64,000 nt of DNA, from assembly GCF_022458985.1 (NCBI RefSeq), contig NC_061781.1:17329001-17393000 (forward strand). The letters run 5' to 3'. The notes under the pieces are model-generated. The model had not been told where the DNA came from, did not search any database, and was given only the letters and a program-made list of their open reading frames with translations. Each line of letters begins with the position of its first letter. Position 1 is the first letter of the stretch. Source of the DNA: Mugil cephalus (Eukaryota > Chordata > Actinopteri > Mugiliformes > Mugilidae). The position numbers were made by a program, and so were the translations under genes. Of this stretch, positions 23,515 through 38,947 are shown in pieces.

Positions 23515-25352
23515 TAGAGATTATATCCAAGCTTTTAAAATACTAAACTGCTATGGCTTCTGACCACTTACAAAAAAAACATGGTATATGTAAAATGTAG
23601 CTCCACCTCCATCAGGTACAACAGTAAAGCTCCACATAAATGTTGATGGTTTAGTATTAATAATGTGCTGCTTAATGGAGGATTAATAGGAAACACACTA
23701 AAAATGGCACAAATAGACAATGGGAGAGAGAAATAGCACACACCAAATGCGTAAAGAGGACCCACTGTGGTCTTTAGTTTTATTGCTCCCTCCAGTAGAT
23801 CTTTTTTCAGGAATTGTCCAAATTAGATTTAGTTGAGGCGATGGCAACAAATAGAAGAAAAAAATATCAAATAATGACTGTAGCATTTCTGTTCCCTGCA
23901 TTTTTAATGATATTGAAGGCAATAGGAGAAAAGAGGATTCACCTACAAAACCGTCCCTGCACGTGTGTCTGTTTTTTGTTTTTTTTGTTTGGTGCTTCAT
24001 TAACAGGAAGTTAAGTGTCACGGATCACGCAGTCAGTTCAAGCTACAACTTGCCCTTTTTGTTTAACCTACATTTGTTTATACTTTTGCAAATTGGCGCA
24101 ATAAAAGCCACGTTAATGCGAGCAGGTACAACTGAAGCATATATTAAATGATACAAGTGATTTCCCATGTTTTCATCATGTAAAAAGGGACATCTTTGGA
24201 ATCTAGTCCCCGTCTCTCACGTGGCCCTGCACAACAATAGCAGTAATATACAGAGGGATATTCACAGGCACGTACCCACACACTCTATGACACTGTAACA
24301 CAGAAGTGGAAGATGTTCATGGAAAAGGAAGGTGTCATTGCAAGTAATAACAGCAATGTTGTTACCTTTCATTTTTTTAAGTGTGTATACAGTACGGTAT
24401 ATGTCCATGTTAATTTCTATAGTGGCTTTACACTGTAGTATCAGAGTGCAATGATGGTGGTAAAATTAGGTAAACCTCTGTGTGTGTGTGTGTGTCCGTG
24501 TGTGTGTGTGGCACTAATTTGAATTAAGACGAGAATTAAGAAAGCGAGAGAGGTCATAAAGGTAAATTATGCATGTAGTGTAATTAGCCAATCGAGTGTT
24601 TAAATTAGATGTTGATGACACTTTGCCACAAATGAGAAGGTGGCACTCCCTCAGGTTAAAGAAGGCTCACCCCAACGACAGGAAAATCAACCCGACAAGG
24701 AGTGCAATTATATTTGTTTTGAAAGGGATGTGTCAATTCCCATTCACGTATAGGGCTACATTTTATTGTGCTTATGAAGTACAGTAGCGTTGCTTATGTG
24801 CTCATCTATAATTAACCCTTATGTTTCTTTGTTTTCTAATGACGCTATTATCAGGTAATTAGCTTATCTGATATTTGGCTTTAATTACATCTTCATCACA
24901 TCTTGTAGTGTAATTATACTGTGAATGTCCAGCAATTTCAAACTCATTTGCAGACAACCCCATTAAGCTTGAATACATTTAGAAAACAGAGCTGTGAGTA
25001 TCGCGATTTCCATGTTTAAGGCAACATTTGAAACTAAATAAAATAAAATAAAAACTCATTTGAAGTGAACTAAAATAACTAAGTTCTTGTCACTGACCGA
25101 TATTTTAGCGGGGGTGAAAATGGGATGAAGGAGGTGCTACTGGAAGACGAGCTTTTCCAATTAACACACGTTCTGAGGTGCCGGGTTCAATTTATTCTAA
25201 AAATTTGTTATTATGACTCTCTTTTCTTAATAATAATCAAGAAGCAACATAACAATAAAATGTGGACTGATAAAATGGCAACTTAAATTTAACATTTTAG
25301 CTGTTATTTAAAACTAAGAGCTGGCCCTTTTGAAATGTCTCTGTGAAAAAAG

Positions 25353-25373
25353 TATATATATATATATATATAA
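25353..25373. repeat. (TA)n microsatellite
   Basis: About ten TA units. Confidence 0.9.
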
Positions 25374-26017
25374 ATCCAATGACAGAAAACACAGTGTGCA
25401 AAGTAAGCTATCGAATTCTCTGTCAGATAGGTAGCTCTTAGCTCCTCCTTTAAAGGTAGATTTATTTATAATCAGTTTTTTAAAAATATAAATTGAAACT
25501 CAAAGAGTCCAAGGTGTTTCACCTGTGGTTTGAACAAAGATACCTAAAAAAACATGTCTCATTTGTCCCTTGAGCTGACTGAAAGAATGTCTATCTTAGG
25601 TCAGCTGTAAAAATGATCGCTTGCCCCATTTATCAACTGTAGATAAATAATCAGTAAGAGAGCTCAGGGTATCACCGATGTAATCATTTGGTAAGTCATC
25701 TACTGAGCTACTTCTGATGTTATCTTCTTACGGGAATATGGAGAAAACAACAAGGGGGCCAGGAACCTGTCTTGAGGAGCACCAGAAAACGTGTCGTCTC
25801 TCTCAGTCGCATGTTGTCTAAGGTAAAATATTTCACTAATTATGTGTGGGATTTATATTTTCTATTTTCACCACGATATAGAGGAGGGTACTGGCAAGCA
25901 ATACAATTATTTCCATGCTTAAATTAATCATTCTTGTTTTGGAATGGTATTAAAACGTTATTAGTCAGGGTACATAAACTTCAAATAGCATAAATAATTT
26001 GTTGAATGCCCCTCGCG

Positions 26018-26044
26018 CACACACACATACACACACACACACAC
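26018..26044. repeat. (CA)n microsatellite with one interruption
   Basis: CACACACACATACACACACAC-type array. A related interrupted array follows at about 26158-26215. Confidence 0.85.
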
Positions 26045-28042
26045 GACTACACTATAATCACATTTATCTGAAGAGCAACATGCTATGAGCTGAGCATGAT
26101 ATCTAATAAATTGAATGTCGATTGGGGTTGTAACGGAAATCTATACAGGGAGAGGCACACGCAGGAACACGCACACACACACATACATAGACAGCACACA
26201 GCCACATACACACACGCTCAGTCCATGCATGCACGCTGCGCTAATGAAAGAATCAGTTATAATAACATATCACAGGAATATAAATGCATTTATCTAACAC
26301 TCCAGAGAGATCGTTCAAGCAAATAATTTGAAAAAACAAGAATATTTGCTATTATGTGGCATTGAAATTATTGATATGAGCTCACCCCCTGCACAATTAA
26401 AGTGGAAGTGATAGATAATGTGTGTGATCACTGGCTGCGCTGCACACGCACGCACACTATATAATGACTGCGCCATCACATGAATATGTAATGAAGTCTA
26501 CACTGAAATTAGAAGGACGGAGTTTTATATCACTCTGCCCGCTCCTTTTTCATTTTTCTCCATTGGATTCCTCCTCCCCCATCTCCTCTTGTCCCTGCTT
26601 GAGGCCTGCAGCTCTTAAATATTTAACATTTCAGAATGATCTGTGTCCATCTCCCCGTTCTTTACAATGAATTTGATTTGCTTGAACCCAGACTATCCAT
26701 GCAGAGAATTTAGCCATTTTTGTACGTTTACCTTCATACAGTCTGGAAGATTCCGAGGCATATTTCTTTCAACATGTGGTGGGTGGAGATCACAGAGAAC
26801 CACATGCGTATTGTATAGTAGGGTAAAACACTGTCTTCTTGCCTGCCTGCCTCATCAGTCAGAGGCTGTCTGTGTGGGAAGTGACTAGAGGAGTAATGGA
26901 GTGGTTCTGGCAACTATGGGGGTGGAGGATGTGAGGAGGTGGACGGATTGCTAGAGAATTCAGGAAATGTCATCCTCAGGCACCGGACACCCCTTGTGGT
27001 ACAGACAACTTTGACTGTCCACAATATGAAACACAGATATTGATAGATATCAACAATACTCAGCTGTAACAAAATATAAGGATAATGGAAAAGTCTGAGC
27101 ATCTTCCGTCCCTGAAACTCAGAGAATAATCCAAGGACAGGCAATATATAATTAACAAACATTTTTGGTTTCGTACAACAAAATCTGAATGAACCCCTGA
27201 TACAGCCCACAAGCTCAAACAATTAACAAGACCAAGAGAATACGAGCATTGTCGGGCTCCACTCAGGAACAGTCAAGATATAAGCTAAATCTTAATAGTC
27301 TGACAAACGGGAAACTTGATGACGGCATTAGATGAAATCTCAGAGAATGGCTAAATTCAGGAGGATTCATGTCCTGGTAACCACTGATTTATGCACCAAA
27401 TTTCATTGCAATACAACTAGTTATTGAGGTATTTCAGGGAAACGCAATACGATGGACTGACAGGCCAATCGCCATCCTGAATACGCATCAATGAGCCACA
27501 TCATTGCACTAGATGATACATTCTTTGTTATGAGGACCACATGTACACAAGATGTATAATAAATGTTATTTGCATAACCATGGTTGGGGGAAAAAGAAAC
27601 AGATACTATATATTTGTAACTTGTTGGGCTTTTAAGCATCTTTAAGCAAGAACCATAGATGGAGTAGAGAAGTGGGATAGGATTTAAAGAATTTTATCCG
27701 TTTTGCAAAAGACAACAAACGCATTTAATATTGCTGAAGTTATCATTCAAAGACAGTATCTTTAACACACTATATTGTCCTTTAAGACACTATAGATCTA
27801 GAAGTCTGACAAATGGAGATCAGCCATACAGAAACATTAATATCTCAATCATTTGCTTAATAATGGCTTTGTTTAGGTGACCATAACTGATTGAGATGAG
27901 ACAGGCCCTAATTGTGCATGCATTAAGCGCAATTCAATATTTCAGATATAATGATTTTTTAACCGAATTAAAAGAGGAATGAACTGAATAATGAAACGCC
28001 ATCTGAGGGTTTGACACGAGGGGGCAGGGAGCCTGAGCTGAA

Positions 28043-28064
28043 TTTTTTTTTTTTTTTTTTTTTT
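28043..28064. repeat. Poly(T) run, 22 bases
   Basis: Uninterrupted T22. Confidence 0.9.
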
Positions 28065-31000
28065 GCAACCACCACAACACTGAAAATGTCTGTCGCCATT
28101 CGCCGTGACTGAGGCTGCAGCACAACCCTTCATTTGCATATATTTACATACCAGCATTTCACTCATTCCATTCTCTGTTTAATGGGGTTTCAACAAGATG
28201 GTAGATTGAGGACTAGTTAATGAATACCTTATGGGTACAAACATTGTGGTACTGTGCATGAATGCATGGGTGTAGGTCTCTATATGTCCATGTATGTGTG
28301 GGTGATGAAATGTATATTTGCGCACACAGTGCCCCAAAAAAATGCTAAAGTGAAGTCAATCAAAGGATGTATTTTACATAACATTTTAAAAGCACAGGAA
28401 ACGCATGGCATAGAGAACAGACATTCGGTCAACGCATGGTTGCTCTTGTGTACAGAATAAATTATAAATTGAAAGGATGTAAAGCAGAGTCATTAGATAT
28501 ACATTTGAATCTGGAGGCCTTTGGGATGTGAGAAATAGCAGTCTCTCAGGCTGCAGCCTCAAGAGTCCTGACAGTGATAGCGCGTGGAAGGAGCTTTGAT
28601 ATGCAAGAAATTGGGTAGCCGAGCCTTCGTGTGTGACGGTACTCAACCGGCAGGATTTGCCACCACCTTCAACGGTTTCACTTGTCTTCATCAGCTGTCG
28701 TGGCTTTTCTTCAGTTACACACTGTCAACCTTTAATAAATATAGACTAGACACAGTAGGGGTCTGTCAGCATCAATTCAGGTCATTTATATAGTTTCGGT
28801 CTGGAAAGCCTCGCAGTTAATCATTAAGTTGCTCATGCACCAGCGTCAACAAAGCAGAGAATTGCTTCACAACATCATCTCATCCTCTAATTGTGATTAA
28901 AGGAGCCGACATCTCTTCCACACCTCTATCTGAAATGAAGAAATGTAGAGATGATTATCATGATGACTGCTTAATTTGCAGCAAACGCAAAACTGCCTAT
29001 GATAACAACAAGGTCTCGTGTGTGTATATATATATATATATATTATAATTTTATTCTAACCCTTCCACCCACGGTGCTTCTCTTTATTTAAATATTTTCT
29101 ACATTAGCCAACTGGTGAGGAATGCTAACCTCTGACCCAGGACGTACAGCTTTGACGCGTTTCAATAAGTATTAGCAATGTGTCATGTATAACAAAGCCA
29201 AATTTTGATTTAAAGTGCACCCTCCTTTCAATTCAGCCACAAAAATCAGTCAGTCAAAAACACAATTGCACCGCCTGCATGTGGTCATGACTGATGATTT
29301 TAAATATGCCACAAATTAATTAGGGAACTGTGTCACTGCCATCAGGATGCAGTATAAAAATGGGACGCTTTACAGACCAGCAGCAGCAGCAATGGGGACT
29401 GCGCTCTACAGTGAACCTGTGGTGTAGTATTTATACTGTAAAGTTTATTTGCAATAATCCATAAACCCATAACCCATACAAACATACTGCAGGTGGAGAG
29501 GGGAAAAACAACCTTCTTTAGGAACAGCTGTGTGTGTGTGAGAGAGAGAGTGAAATGATAAGGGTGACTGGGTCAGCCAGTAAATCTAGACCTGGCAAAC
29601 TATGTTGTTGCCACTATGTTGCTTTATGTAACAGTTGGTCAGCTGATAGAGGAGCAGGGGAGCCAGTAGTGGAGACTATAAACATCAAAGTTTCCAGAGG
29701 GAAAGGCCAAAGGCATCCCTTATCTCTCTGGAGGGGACTGCTGTCTCCCCTTCATAGTGTTCTCCTTGTTGCCTATGGTGATGGAAAAGACTGATGGTAC
29801 ACAAATAGAAAAGGTCAGAAATACGTATGCATGCACAAACAGGAGGTAATCAAGAAAGGCTAAGTCCTGCATCCTTCACACATTCTGTCGCCACAGGGCT
29901 CCCGGCATGCGATTGTGTGTTTAATCTAAAGTCTCCAGAGATGGTGAAGGACAGCCACGCTCTGTAATACTGTTGAGCCAGCATGTGTCGCCACGGTGTA
30001 AGCACATTTTCTGACGTACTCAGACCACTGTTGAAAAATGGCTAACGCCTATGAGGGTCCCACGACAACAACTCTGTGACAGCATTTGCGTCTGCGAGCG
30101 TGTGTGTGTGCGTGTGTTTGTGTTGATGCAGGTGTTACTCTGGCCTTGACAAAGGCTAATGGAAGGGTCCATTAACAGCACAACAATCCTAATAGTACTG
30201 TAAATACTTGGCCTGCTGGTGTAATGATAGCTTTGTTCAATAATTCAGCACCTGCTGAGAAAATCAACAGTTCAGCTTTCTGAAAGAACAAACAATATCG
30301 TAGACAATGTCATTGGATAACCAGTGGCACAAGGCATCCCAACAGATTATGTGCCCCGTGCAAAAGTTCAGAGCAGCCTCTGATGAGGCACCTAATATAC
30401 AGTATAGGTGTAATCAAAGAACCGCAGTCTTTGTCTAGCCCGTGTGTTTTCTTGCAGTGATAGTAGATGTAGCAGGTTGGCCTCAGCGCACGTCGCCCTT
30501 TCATCTCCTGTAATTGGGCTTCTTTTAGTGGGAGGCCATTTGTTAATGGTGCTTGTGGTAAGTGAAGACTTCACTCAGCATGCAAATGAAGCAGCCAAGC
30601 CAATAAGAGATTCCAGCACCCAGCTTGTAATATTAACTGAGGTAATTTAGCATGAAACACGGTATAAGGTTATTTACTAAGCATCATATTCTGTTGTACA
30701 TTTGTCCGCTGGATAAATTGTAATGTAAGGTATGGTGTGTTTTTTTTTTTTTTTTTTTAATCAGCCAGTGCCTACTGTGCAGTGAGTGAAGAGCCATAGA
30801 GCCCTCCCTCCCCCGACATTTACCAGGGGAAAGTGACATTAAGATAGATGTCAATGTCATGCATAACCAGCTGTGCATTTATTTCCAAAACATTTAGTTT
30901 CATTATCATTAGTGGATAATTTACACTATGATGTGACAAGACCATCAACGACAAAGGGGCTGCTTCTATCAGTTTGGTTTACCATAGCTGAAAGTGAAGG

Positions 31001-31077
31001 TCAGTCACGGATGAGATTGTGAGTGTGACATGGTCACTAAGTGTGTCTGAGCTTTATTATCAGTTATGGTTAGAAAA

Positions 31078-31113
31078 AGAAGAAGAAGAAGAAGAAGAAG
31101 AAGAAGAAGAAGA
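31078..31113. repeat. (AGA)12 trinucleotide repeat
   Basis: About twelve AGA units without interruption, flanked by A-rich sequence. Confidence 0.9.
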
Positions 31114-33074
31114 AAAAGTTGTTCTGTACCAAAAATGTAATTCTAACTAATAGCCTTCACACCTTTATCTGCTAATGTTCACACATCACCCACAATCCTC
31201 TTTTTCGCACACGGAAAGAACAGTACCTAATCACCCTTCCCCAAATGTGTGAAGGCTGGACAGAGTGTACCTTTTCTCTCCGCGAACGTGAACTGCATGC
31301 TTAACCAAAGCACGAGGATGCATGCATCCTAACTCCCGTGCTGCCCTCCCCACTTACGAGGCCCTTGTCAAATAAAGCAGATGCTCTGTGCAGATGAATG
31401 AATTCATGAAACATTGCTCCGCTGCTTTCTGTGCATCTTAATCAAATGTTCTGCGCCTGAAATTACACCAGATAAAATGTCAAATCCAGGAATGCGCCGG
31501 GACGAGACGCAATCTCACAGGGTGAACTGTTGACCTTACCTCTTCCATCTTGCCTCCACGTCTGTGGATGTTCCCATAGTTCCCTTTTTGTCTGACATTA
31601 ACCTACACAGGATGGGGTTTACATCTTCTGTTCCCAGTACTAGACGCGGACGGTCCGTGAATGCCAACCATCTGATCGCACTGATGGTCCAGAAGGGCCA
31701 GACAGACCCTCCTGTGTAGACTGCCTGTTCTTTTTCATCAATAGTTGATTCTTCTTGTTGCTACTGAGATTCTGTCTAAAACAGAGATACAATTTAACGC
31801 TAGTCCATTCAATTTCAATCAAAGCAGTTGTGAGGTTTATGCATTAGCTGTATATGAAGTTGGACAAAGTGTCATTTGAGGTGACCCACTGGTTCGCAAT
31901 GGAGCTGGTTTGCAGCCCAGATTTGTAGCTTGCAGCCAGTGCCATCTTTTCAGTTCGGAGCCAACACTCTCCAAATATGGAGTGTTCTTTTCACGCTTTG
32001 GAAACAAGCCCTGCTCCCTCGGATTAAACTCACTGGAAACACAAGCAAACGTGGGCTAATATTAGCTTCTTTGCTACATTGTGCTAACGGGGTACATAAT
32101 CACTTGTGCACATTCAGTCTCCCGGATGACAGCACCCTGTAAGAGTCTATTTAATGCAACATTTACCTCGAGCCGTGATAACTGCAGATTGGTTTAAAAC
32201 CTCTGAAAGTGTTCTTGTTGCCTGCCTACCTCGGCGACAACATTACATAAAACCACAATTTTAAAATATGATGAAATGTGATTATCAATTAGCTTTGGAG
32301 CCCTGCTAGCTTTTTCTACCCGTTTCCAGTCTTTAGGCAAAGCTTAATCAAACACCTGCTACTATCAAATAGTCAGACATGACAGTGGTATTGAAGGGGT
32401 TGGAATTTTAAGAGGTAGGGAAGTGTTTGTCATGTTTGCTATGGTTTTTTAATTTTCTTGTTACTATTTCTTCTAGTCTTCTAAGTCAAGGACACAGATC
32501 GACAAGTTGTGGTAAAAACAAGTGGCTGCGTGAAAGAATATACTGGCTTATATGCAGGATGTTGCTTTCAGTTAATGTCCCGATAACAGAACAAAGGCAC
32601 TGGATAGAAGAGATTTACTAATAAATCAAGAGGATCGTAGCGAGAGAAGAATGAAAAGTCATTTGAGGGAGTGATTTAACTGAGATGAATAAAAGATACA
32701 AGGCAGACCGAGAGTTATCCTGGAATGCCTCCCTCAATCTCACTCCCACTCTTCCTCTTGTGCCCACGCACTCTCTGTTACTGTGACGTCCACTCGTCTT
32801 TTTTACTCCTCCACTTGGCTGTGGAGGCGTTCTGTTCTCTCCCCTCATTCATGCAGCGCCGCACTATTTCCATATTTCTGAGTGGACACTGTGCATTCAG
32901 TGAAACTGCGGAGGAAGAGGAGGAGGCGGAGGAAGAGGAGGAGGAGGAAGCGCCATGTTTGGCTCCATCTGAGCACATCAGATTTCCGATCATGCTGAGA
33001 TCGTGATCAGGCCTCGCACGAGTGCCAAGCTCTGCAGATGGAATTATATTTCTAATAATCACGCTTAGAGACAC

Positions 33075-33098
33075 GTGTGTGTGTGTGTGTGTGTGTGT
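33075..33098. repeat. (GT)12 microsatellite
   Basis: Uninterrupted GT array. Confidence 0.9.
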
Positions 33099-36000
33099 AG
33101 CTCAACTCTGACTGCAAAATCAGTACTTTTATCAAAACAGGATGTTCCTGAACAGATGGACATCACAGTGCGGTGATACAGTGAACTTTCTACTGGGAAC
33201 TGCTAAAGCTACTATGACTATTATCTTTACCACTAAGGGCAGCATGTTCCTAATGTTATATTAAACAGTGCTGCAGTTTGTACTTTATGGATACATTTTT
33301 TTCTCTTTTTTTTTCACACATAAACAATGTGCAGTAGTAGATTTAATGACTCCTCCTGAGTTTTTTTTTTTTTTTTTAAATAATTTTTTTATTTAATGTG
33401 CTCCATGCTCAGTATCAGCATTTCTGTGTTGTATGCCATCACTTAACTCGTGACTATTTTGATCATCTCCTCTTCGTCATTTGCAGATCTTTGGAATTCT
33501 TCACAGACTTTACATTACAACAAAGCATGGCCAATGACTGTTCCTAAAACCAGTTGAAAAACTGTTTTCTGTGTAAAGGCACAGTACCATAAAAAAAAGA
33601 AGAAATGCGAGAAGGTTATTGTTTTACTGACAGTCATCTGAGTTTTAATCTCTGTAGTAGCTCAAGAGGACCTTAAAGCCTAATTCCCCTTTACATAAAT
33701 GTGATGCCTTGACAAGGCCAAGCTCATTACTAAAACCCAAAACTGGCAGGTCAGTCAATTACTTGTGCAGCAACTTAGGCTCCCTACTTTAGACCACCCA
33801 TTATTTCAATTTCTTCAGTGTACAAGTTGTTACAGTACTAACTTTTCGTATTTATTGACCTCCACTGTACATTAATTTAAGTAGCAGCTGAAGCAGGTCT
33901 TGCCCGTGTGAAAGATGGCAGGTAGCAAAGGAATATGTTAAGTGGAGATACAGCAGGACCTCCAATTTTAGTTTATCTTTTGCTTCATTGGGTGAAGTAA
34001 CAATGCACAATTACAAGGAAAGTGGGCTCATTAAACACGATAATTAGCGATACCATAAACTGTGTGATAATTACTTGTATAATTAAATTCATCATGTCTA
34101 AGACTGTGAACCATAGTGTGTTGCCACATGCTGTGAATATAAATGTATAGAATATATTTTTTTAAGCCATGGTATCAGAATCACAGAATCCTTCATCATT
34201 ACATTGATTTTCCATCATTAGTTAATACCTTGAACTTTGTCTACAATACGCCTCTAATGTAAAATAGATCTAAAGCAAATCACCAAAAACGCATATAGCA
34301 CAAATTTGTGTAACTAAGGAAACGTGTGGGTCAGTCAGAGGTTATTCTTACATACTGTTGAATGTTCAGTTTTCAGCATCACAGACTTTGGCCAGAAGTT
34401 ATTGATTCGACGTTTGCAGACGGTTGAAAACATGTTTCCAGATTCCATTCTATGTTGGTTTATAGTAAACACCAGGTCAGTATTTCAGTTCCTCCTATTT
34501 AGGACAATGAGTCCTACCTGACGTAATATGCTGGGGAACATTTTTGAGTAAGATTTATATGAATCTTCACAGTAGCTTCACAGTAGCTGCTTTATATTTT
34601 TTCAATGAACTATAACTTTAAACCCTTTAAACCTCGTTTCCATTCACCATTTATCTTAACGTGAAATACTGTGATATACTGTATTTTCTCTTCTGAATGC
34701 AAACTGACCTTCACAGAGTCCAAACTGACAGGATGACGCACAAAATAACAAAGGGCTCGAACATACAGACTGAGAGAGAGGGTTAGTTCCCCCTCTCTTT
34801 TGAAAAATACTGATTGTTTAAATAAATTCTGCACAGTAGAGTTACACAAGCAGGCACAGAAGAGGGAAGCAGACTGACTGCAGTTAAAGAGGACATGGTT
34901 GAGGGTCTGGCCAATAAAAACTTGATAAGCGTCTTTGTGTTTGTGCTGCTGTTAGCCAACAATGCGTGAATAATTTCACCACATGACAGTACAGGACAGT
35001 TTAGTTTTTTTTTTTGCATTTGTAGCACCAGCTGTTTACAGGACAACTCATACAATGTGACTCTTATTAGTTCACGAAGCCGCATTCAACATCCACCTGA
35101 CTGGATTTAAGCAGACAGAGTGAAGAAAACATCTGCGTGGGCGCGAACAGCTTCAACAAAGAACAAACACAATCAAGTTTTTGAAATGTGAGGCCTTTGT
35201 CGGATCTGTGTAGGCTTCCAGTCAATCTAAAGTTGTTGAAAGCACCTGTAGTCCCGCGACAGTTGCCACCTGTCATTAGCTGTCAGCTTACCAGTAACCA
35301 GTGTGACTGGCTGGGGAACCTGGCCTTTTCTGGAGGTGAAAACCCACAGGCACAAAAGTCGGATTAACTTGAAAGATCCGGCTTTTACATGTTGTTATAT
35401 TTGAAAGTAATTACGAGCAACTTTGAACGCACATTACAAAAGGCGCAACCACTCCACCTCGTTGGTTTCCCTGCAATCCCATACAGACATGAAACAATGA
35501 AAACTGAAACATATTCTGCTTTTTGGAAACCAGACAGCGAATGCATTTCACCCCTTCTCACTAAAGCTCTCACTGTACGTACCTCTGACCGCAAACCTCC
35601 AATGCAAAAGATATACAAAGCCTTTGTAACAGTTGTGTGTGCGCATGTGTGAAAGCGGTTTTCCTGCACAGCTTCTGTCGGGTTTTGTGTTTGCGTGCTG
35701 TGTTGCAAGTTAATCTGTATTTGGCACAGCTCAGGTCAAGGGGGTGTGGTAGAGGTGGTGACCTCTGTACTTTATCCACTAAGGAGAAAGGTCAGGGTCA
35801 CAAAAACCTCCTGACACATTCCTAAATTATATCATAAACACACTCTGGAAAACAAGACATGTTGAGTAAAGGGACTTTGGCTACTACTCATTCTTAGTTT
35901 TTCAGCGCAAAAACCAGTATTTGACACAGTTAGTTTTTCTTTCAGCATCAACAATGACCACAAATGCAGTTTCCGTATTGTTTTATTTGACCTTTAATGT

Positions 36001-38133
36001 GAACAATTTGGTGTCTACGTCAGAAATGTCGTGAACATATTATTGCGCCAACATAAAGCCCAGCTCTGAAGGTGATTGTAACTTGGGGCTCAACTTAGCA
36101 GTGTTAGCAAACCTATAGGATTAAGACACTTAAAGAGGTCAAAGTTTTGAACTCCAAAGCCCCTGAGCGAGGCTGAGCCCTGACCTCAAGCACATGGCAT
36201 TGTTGTTGTTGTGTGTTTGAATGTGAATTCCATCAATTTGGTTACTGCATTTCTTGCAATGAAGCCATGCTCACCAGCAGGAATGTGTATCATGCATCAT
36301 ACCTCTGAACTCAAATGATCTCCATAATCAATTAGTTAGCAGTAGCTAAATTCGTAATTCTAACCTTTAAGGTAAAGTTTATTCAACTTTTCACAGAAGC
36401 AGAACTTGTCTTCAGTGCAGCCTCCTTGCAGCCCACAGATATTTCAGCATTGCTGGTCATCAGGCCTTTGCTCTCAGTTATGCCTGACATTTGACCATTT
36501 GGCCTGTAGCCAGCGTGGTACGACCATCCAATCTGACTCCCACCTACGTGACCTTGCACTCATCGGTCAGACGTCACGGCCTTGTTAGACGTGTTCATGA
36601 AGACGGCAAAGGGGGTCAAGGGCTCTGTTTGTCTGTCTGGTGACAAGAGAGGAAACAAGGGATAGGATTCCGGTAATAAATGAAAGATGAGAGCGGAGTT
36701 GAAAGGAGGGGTTATCTGGTTCTCTGCGGAGCGTATCGATCCGTTTTTGTTTTCGTGGGGTGAACGGGTTTGCTGGACACAGTCCCAGCAGAAGTGCTGA
36801 GGTAGTGGCTGCATGGGACCGTGGACGTGTTGCTGCAGAGGCTGCACTTAAATTACTGTTCAGGATTCAGGATATATTTGGGGTCAACTTTTGATCCCTG
36901 TTGTTGGTTGGCAGTAGTAGGTTTGAATATATGCACGTATAAAGATAAAACCACAGAAACTAACTGAGCCATCTAAATGGAGCACTTCAAGGCAATGAAT
37001 CATGCGACTCATCAGCTACTTACTTTCACAGTGCGCAGGTGCTGCCCTCTTGTGGCAAGTACCGTACTGCAAAGCTTGACATTACCCAAGACAAACAAAC
37101 CAAATGGAAAAAAAGACAATACACTTATGATAATTTAATAAGAATATCCTACAGTTCAGTTTATTGCAGAATTTACACAATATGGGATGCAGAAAAATAT
37201 ACAATGCTGATGAAGTGTGTTTGCCTTGTTCATTACTCACAAAAGATTATTCTGATTGTAAGGACGTTTACTAATGTTGGCAAATCCTGCAGATACTGCA
37301 TATGCTAGACGGAGCGTTTTATCACAACCAAGAACAACACACAAACAAAAACAGGTTGCAGTCAGTGTAGAGTAATTGCTAAAACTTCAACAGTACAAAA
37401 CTTTCAATAGCTCTGAAAAGGACGCACAAATGTTTGGGATTCAAGAGGCTTTCCGGGAACACGATATAGCAGGAATGATTACCAAATGCAGTGTATAAAA
37501 TATTGAACAAAACACACACTTCTGTCAAGACCCTTTGAGAGCATCTCGACCTGCGTAGGCACTGTGTATCTTTGACTCGTGAAAGCGCAACAAAATGACC
37601 CTTCACTCTCAATGAAGAATGCATTTATGCACAAAATCAACAGGTGTTACAAAAGTAATTCACAAATGGGAAAAGTCAAGTAAATGTTATGCGTAAGTAT
37701 ATATACATGTGCATTTCTTTGGGATCAAAGATGAGAAAGATTTGGTTCACTTTAAGGTCCAGTGTGTGAGATTTAGGGGCAATCGGCAATATTTATGTTT
37801 TCATTACTGCATAATCGGCTGAATATGAAAATCGCTGTTTTCGTTGGATTATATGAATGCGTGTTTCTATGGTCCAAACCGAACACTAATTCTACACAGA
37901 GCATTTTGTTTTGTTTTTCACCTTTTTAGCAGCCACTTTGGATTCTCTCATATTCTTGGAAAGAAAGGCTGAGGTGAAGGCTGTCTGGTTAGCTACAATC
38001 TGCACATCCACCACGAGAAGCCACACACTGGTCCTTTAATCTAAGAAAGGAGTGAGTCCTTTTACACACAGCTGTTACACACAAACATCTGACAGAGCAA
38101 AGCTTTTGAAAACATGATTTTCTTTTCTGTCCA

Positions 38134-38139
38134 TTTATT
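38134..38139 (-). terminator. Candidate col4a1 polyadenylation signal AATAAA
   Basis: First canonical hexamer on the transcribed strand after the stop codon. A longer isoform could use 37160-37165. Confidence 0.4.
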
Positions 38140-38947
38140 TTTCTGCGCTGGTTTCAGATGATGTCAACAACAGGGTTGTGCAATAATGTATATGGACACC
38201 ACGACACCCATTTTCAAGCCACTCAAATGCATATGTACACACACTCATCCACACACACGCACGCACGCACACACACATACATACACACACCTGTCAATGC
38301 TATTTCAGTGCTGTTTTGTATGTTAATAAGGCGTTGGCTGTCACATATGGTATTTGAATATATGGAATCCAACATATTCTCAAAACTCTTATAAATAAAA
38401 ATGGGCTTAGTAACACACAAAGTAATTCAGTAATAACCTGAGGAGAGTATGTTGAACTATGTTAAAGAGGAATGCATTATATTTACAACAGAGTGATCGG
38501 TATATTTATCTGCAACATTATGGTGGTTTAGCAAATGACAAGCGAATGTAACCAGTGGTAAGTCCCATCCTTTACATTAGTAAGTTTAAACAAGCTATAA
38601 GGTGTGAACGTCTATAATACTGTGAAGCTATATCTTTCAATCATGTGGCACTGGGAGGATAGCGAAATGGTAGAAAAGAAATGAAAAGGCACAGGAGTAA
38701 GATTCAATAGCACCGAACTTACACAAACAGCCCTTTCAAAATGAACACCAGTTTACCAGTTTTGGGGGCATGTACTCAGTGCAGTGGTAAACTGGGTGCC
38801 ATTCTTAATAACGTGTTGTGATTGTGTGTTTCTGCGTGGAGCAAAAGGCCACTTGGTCTCTGAGTTCTTGATTGTATAATTCAGTCTTTGGCTGTTCTGC
38901 GACCCGCGTCTCTGTCCTTCTCCTCTCACACATGTCATGCAGGGAAA

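Larger units (their letters stand above)
23515..38117. other. Intergenic spacer between irs2 and col4a1, col4a1-proximal part
   Basis: No gene recognised on either strand over about 14.6 kb. It holds GT repeats (about 24477-24510), a TA array (25353-25373), CA arrays (26018-26044), a TA array (29022-29042), (AGA)n (31078-31113), GAG-rich sequence (32908-32949) and a GT array (33075-33098). A quiet AT-rich stretch at about 24545-24985 carries repeated TAATTA/GTAATTA cores. A CTCF-like motif lies at 37041-37056. Confidence 0.55.
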
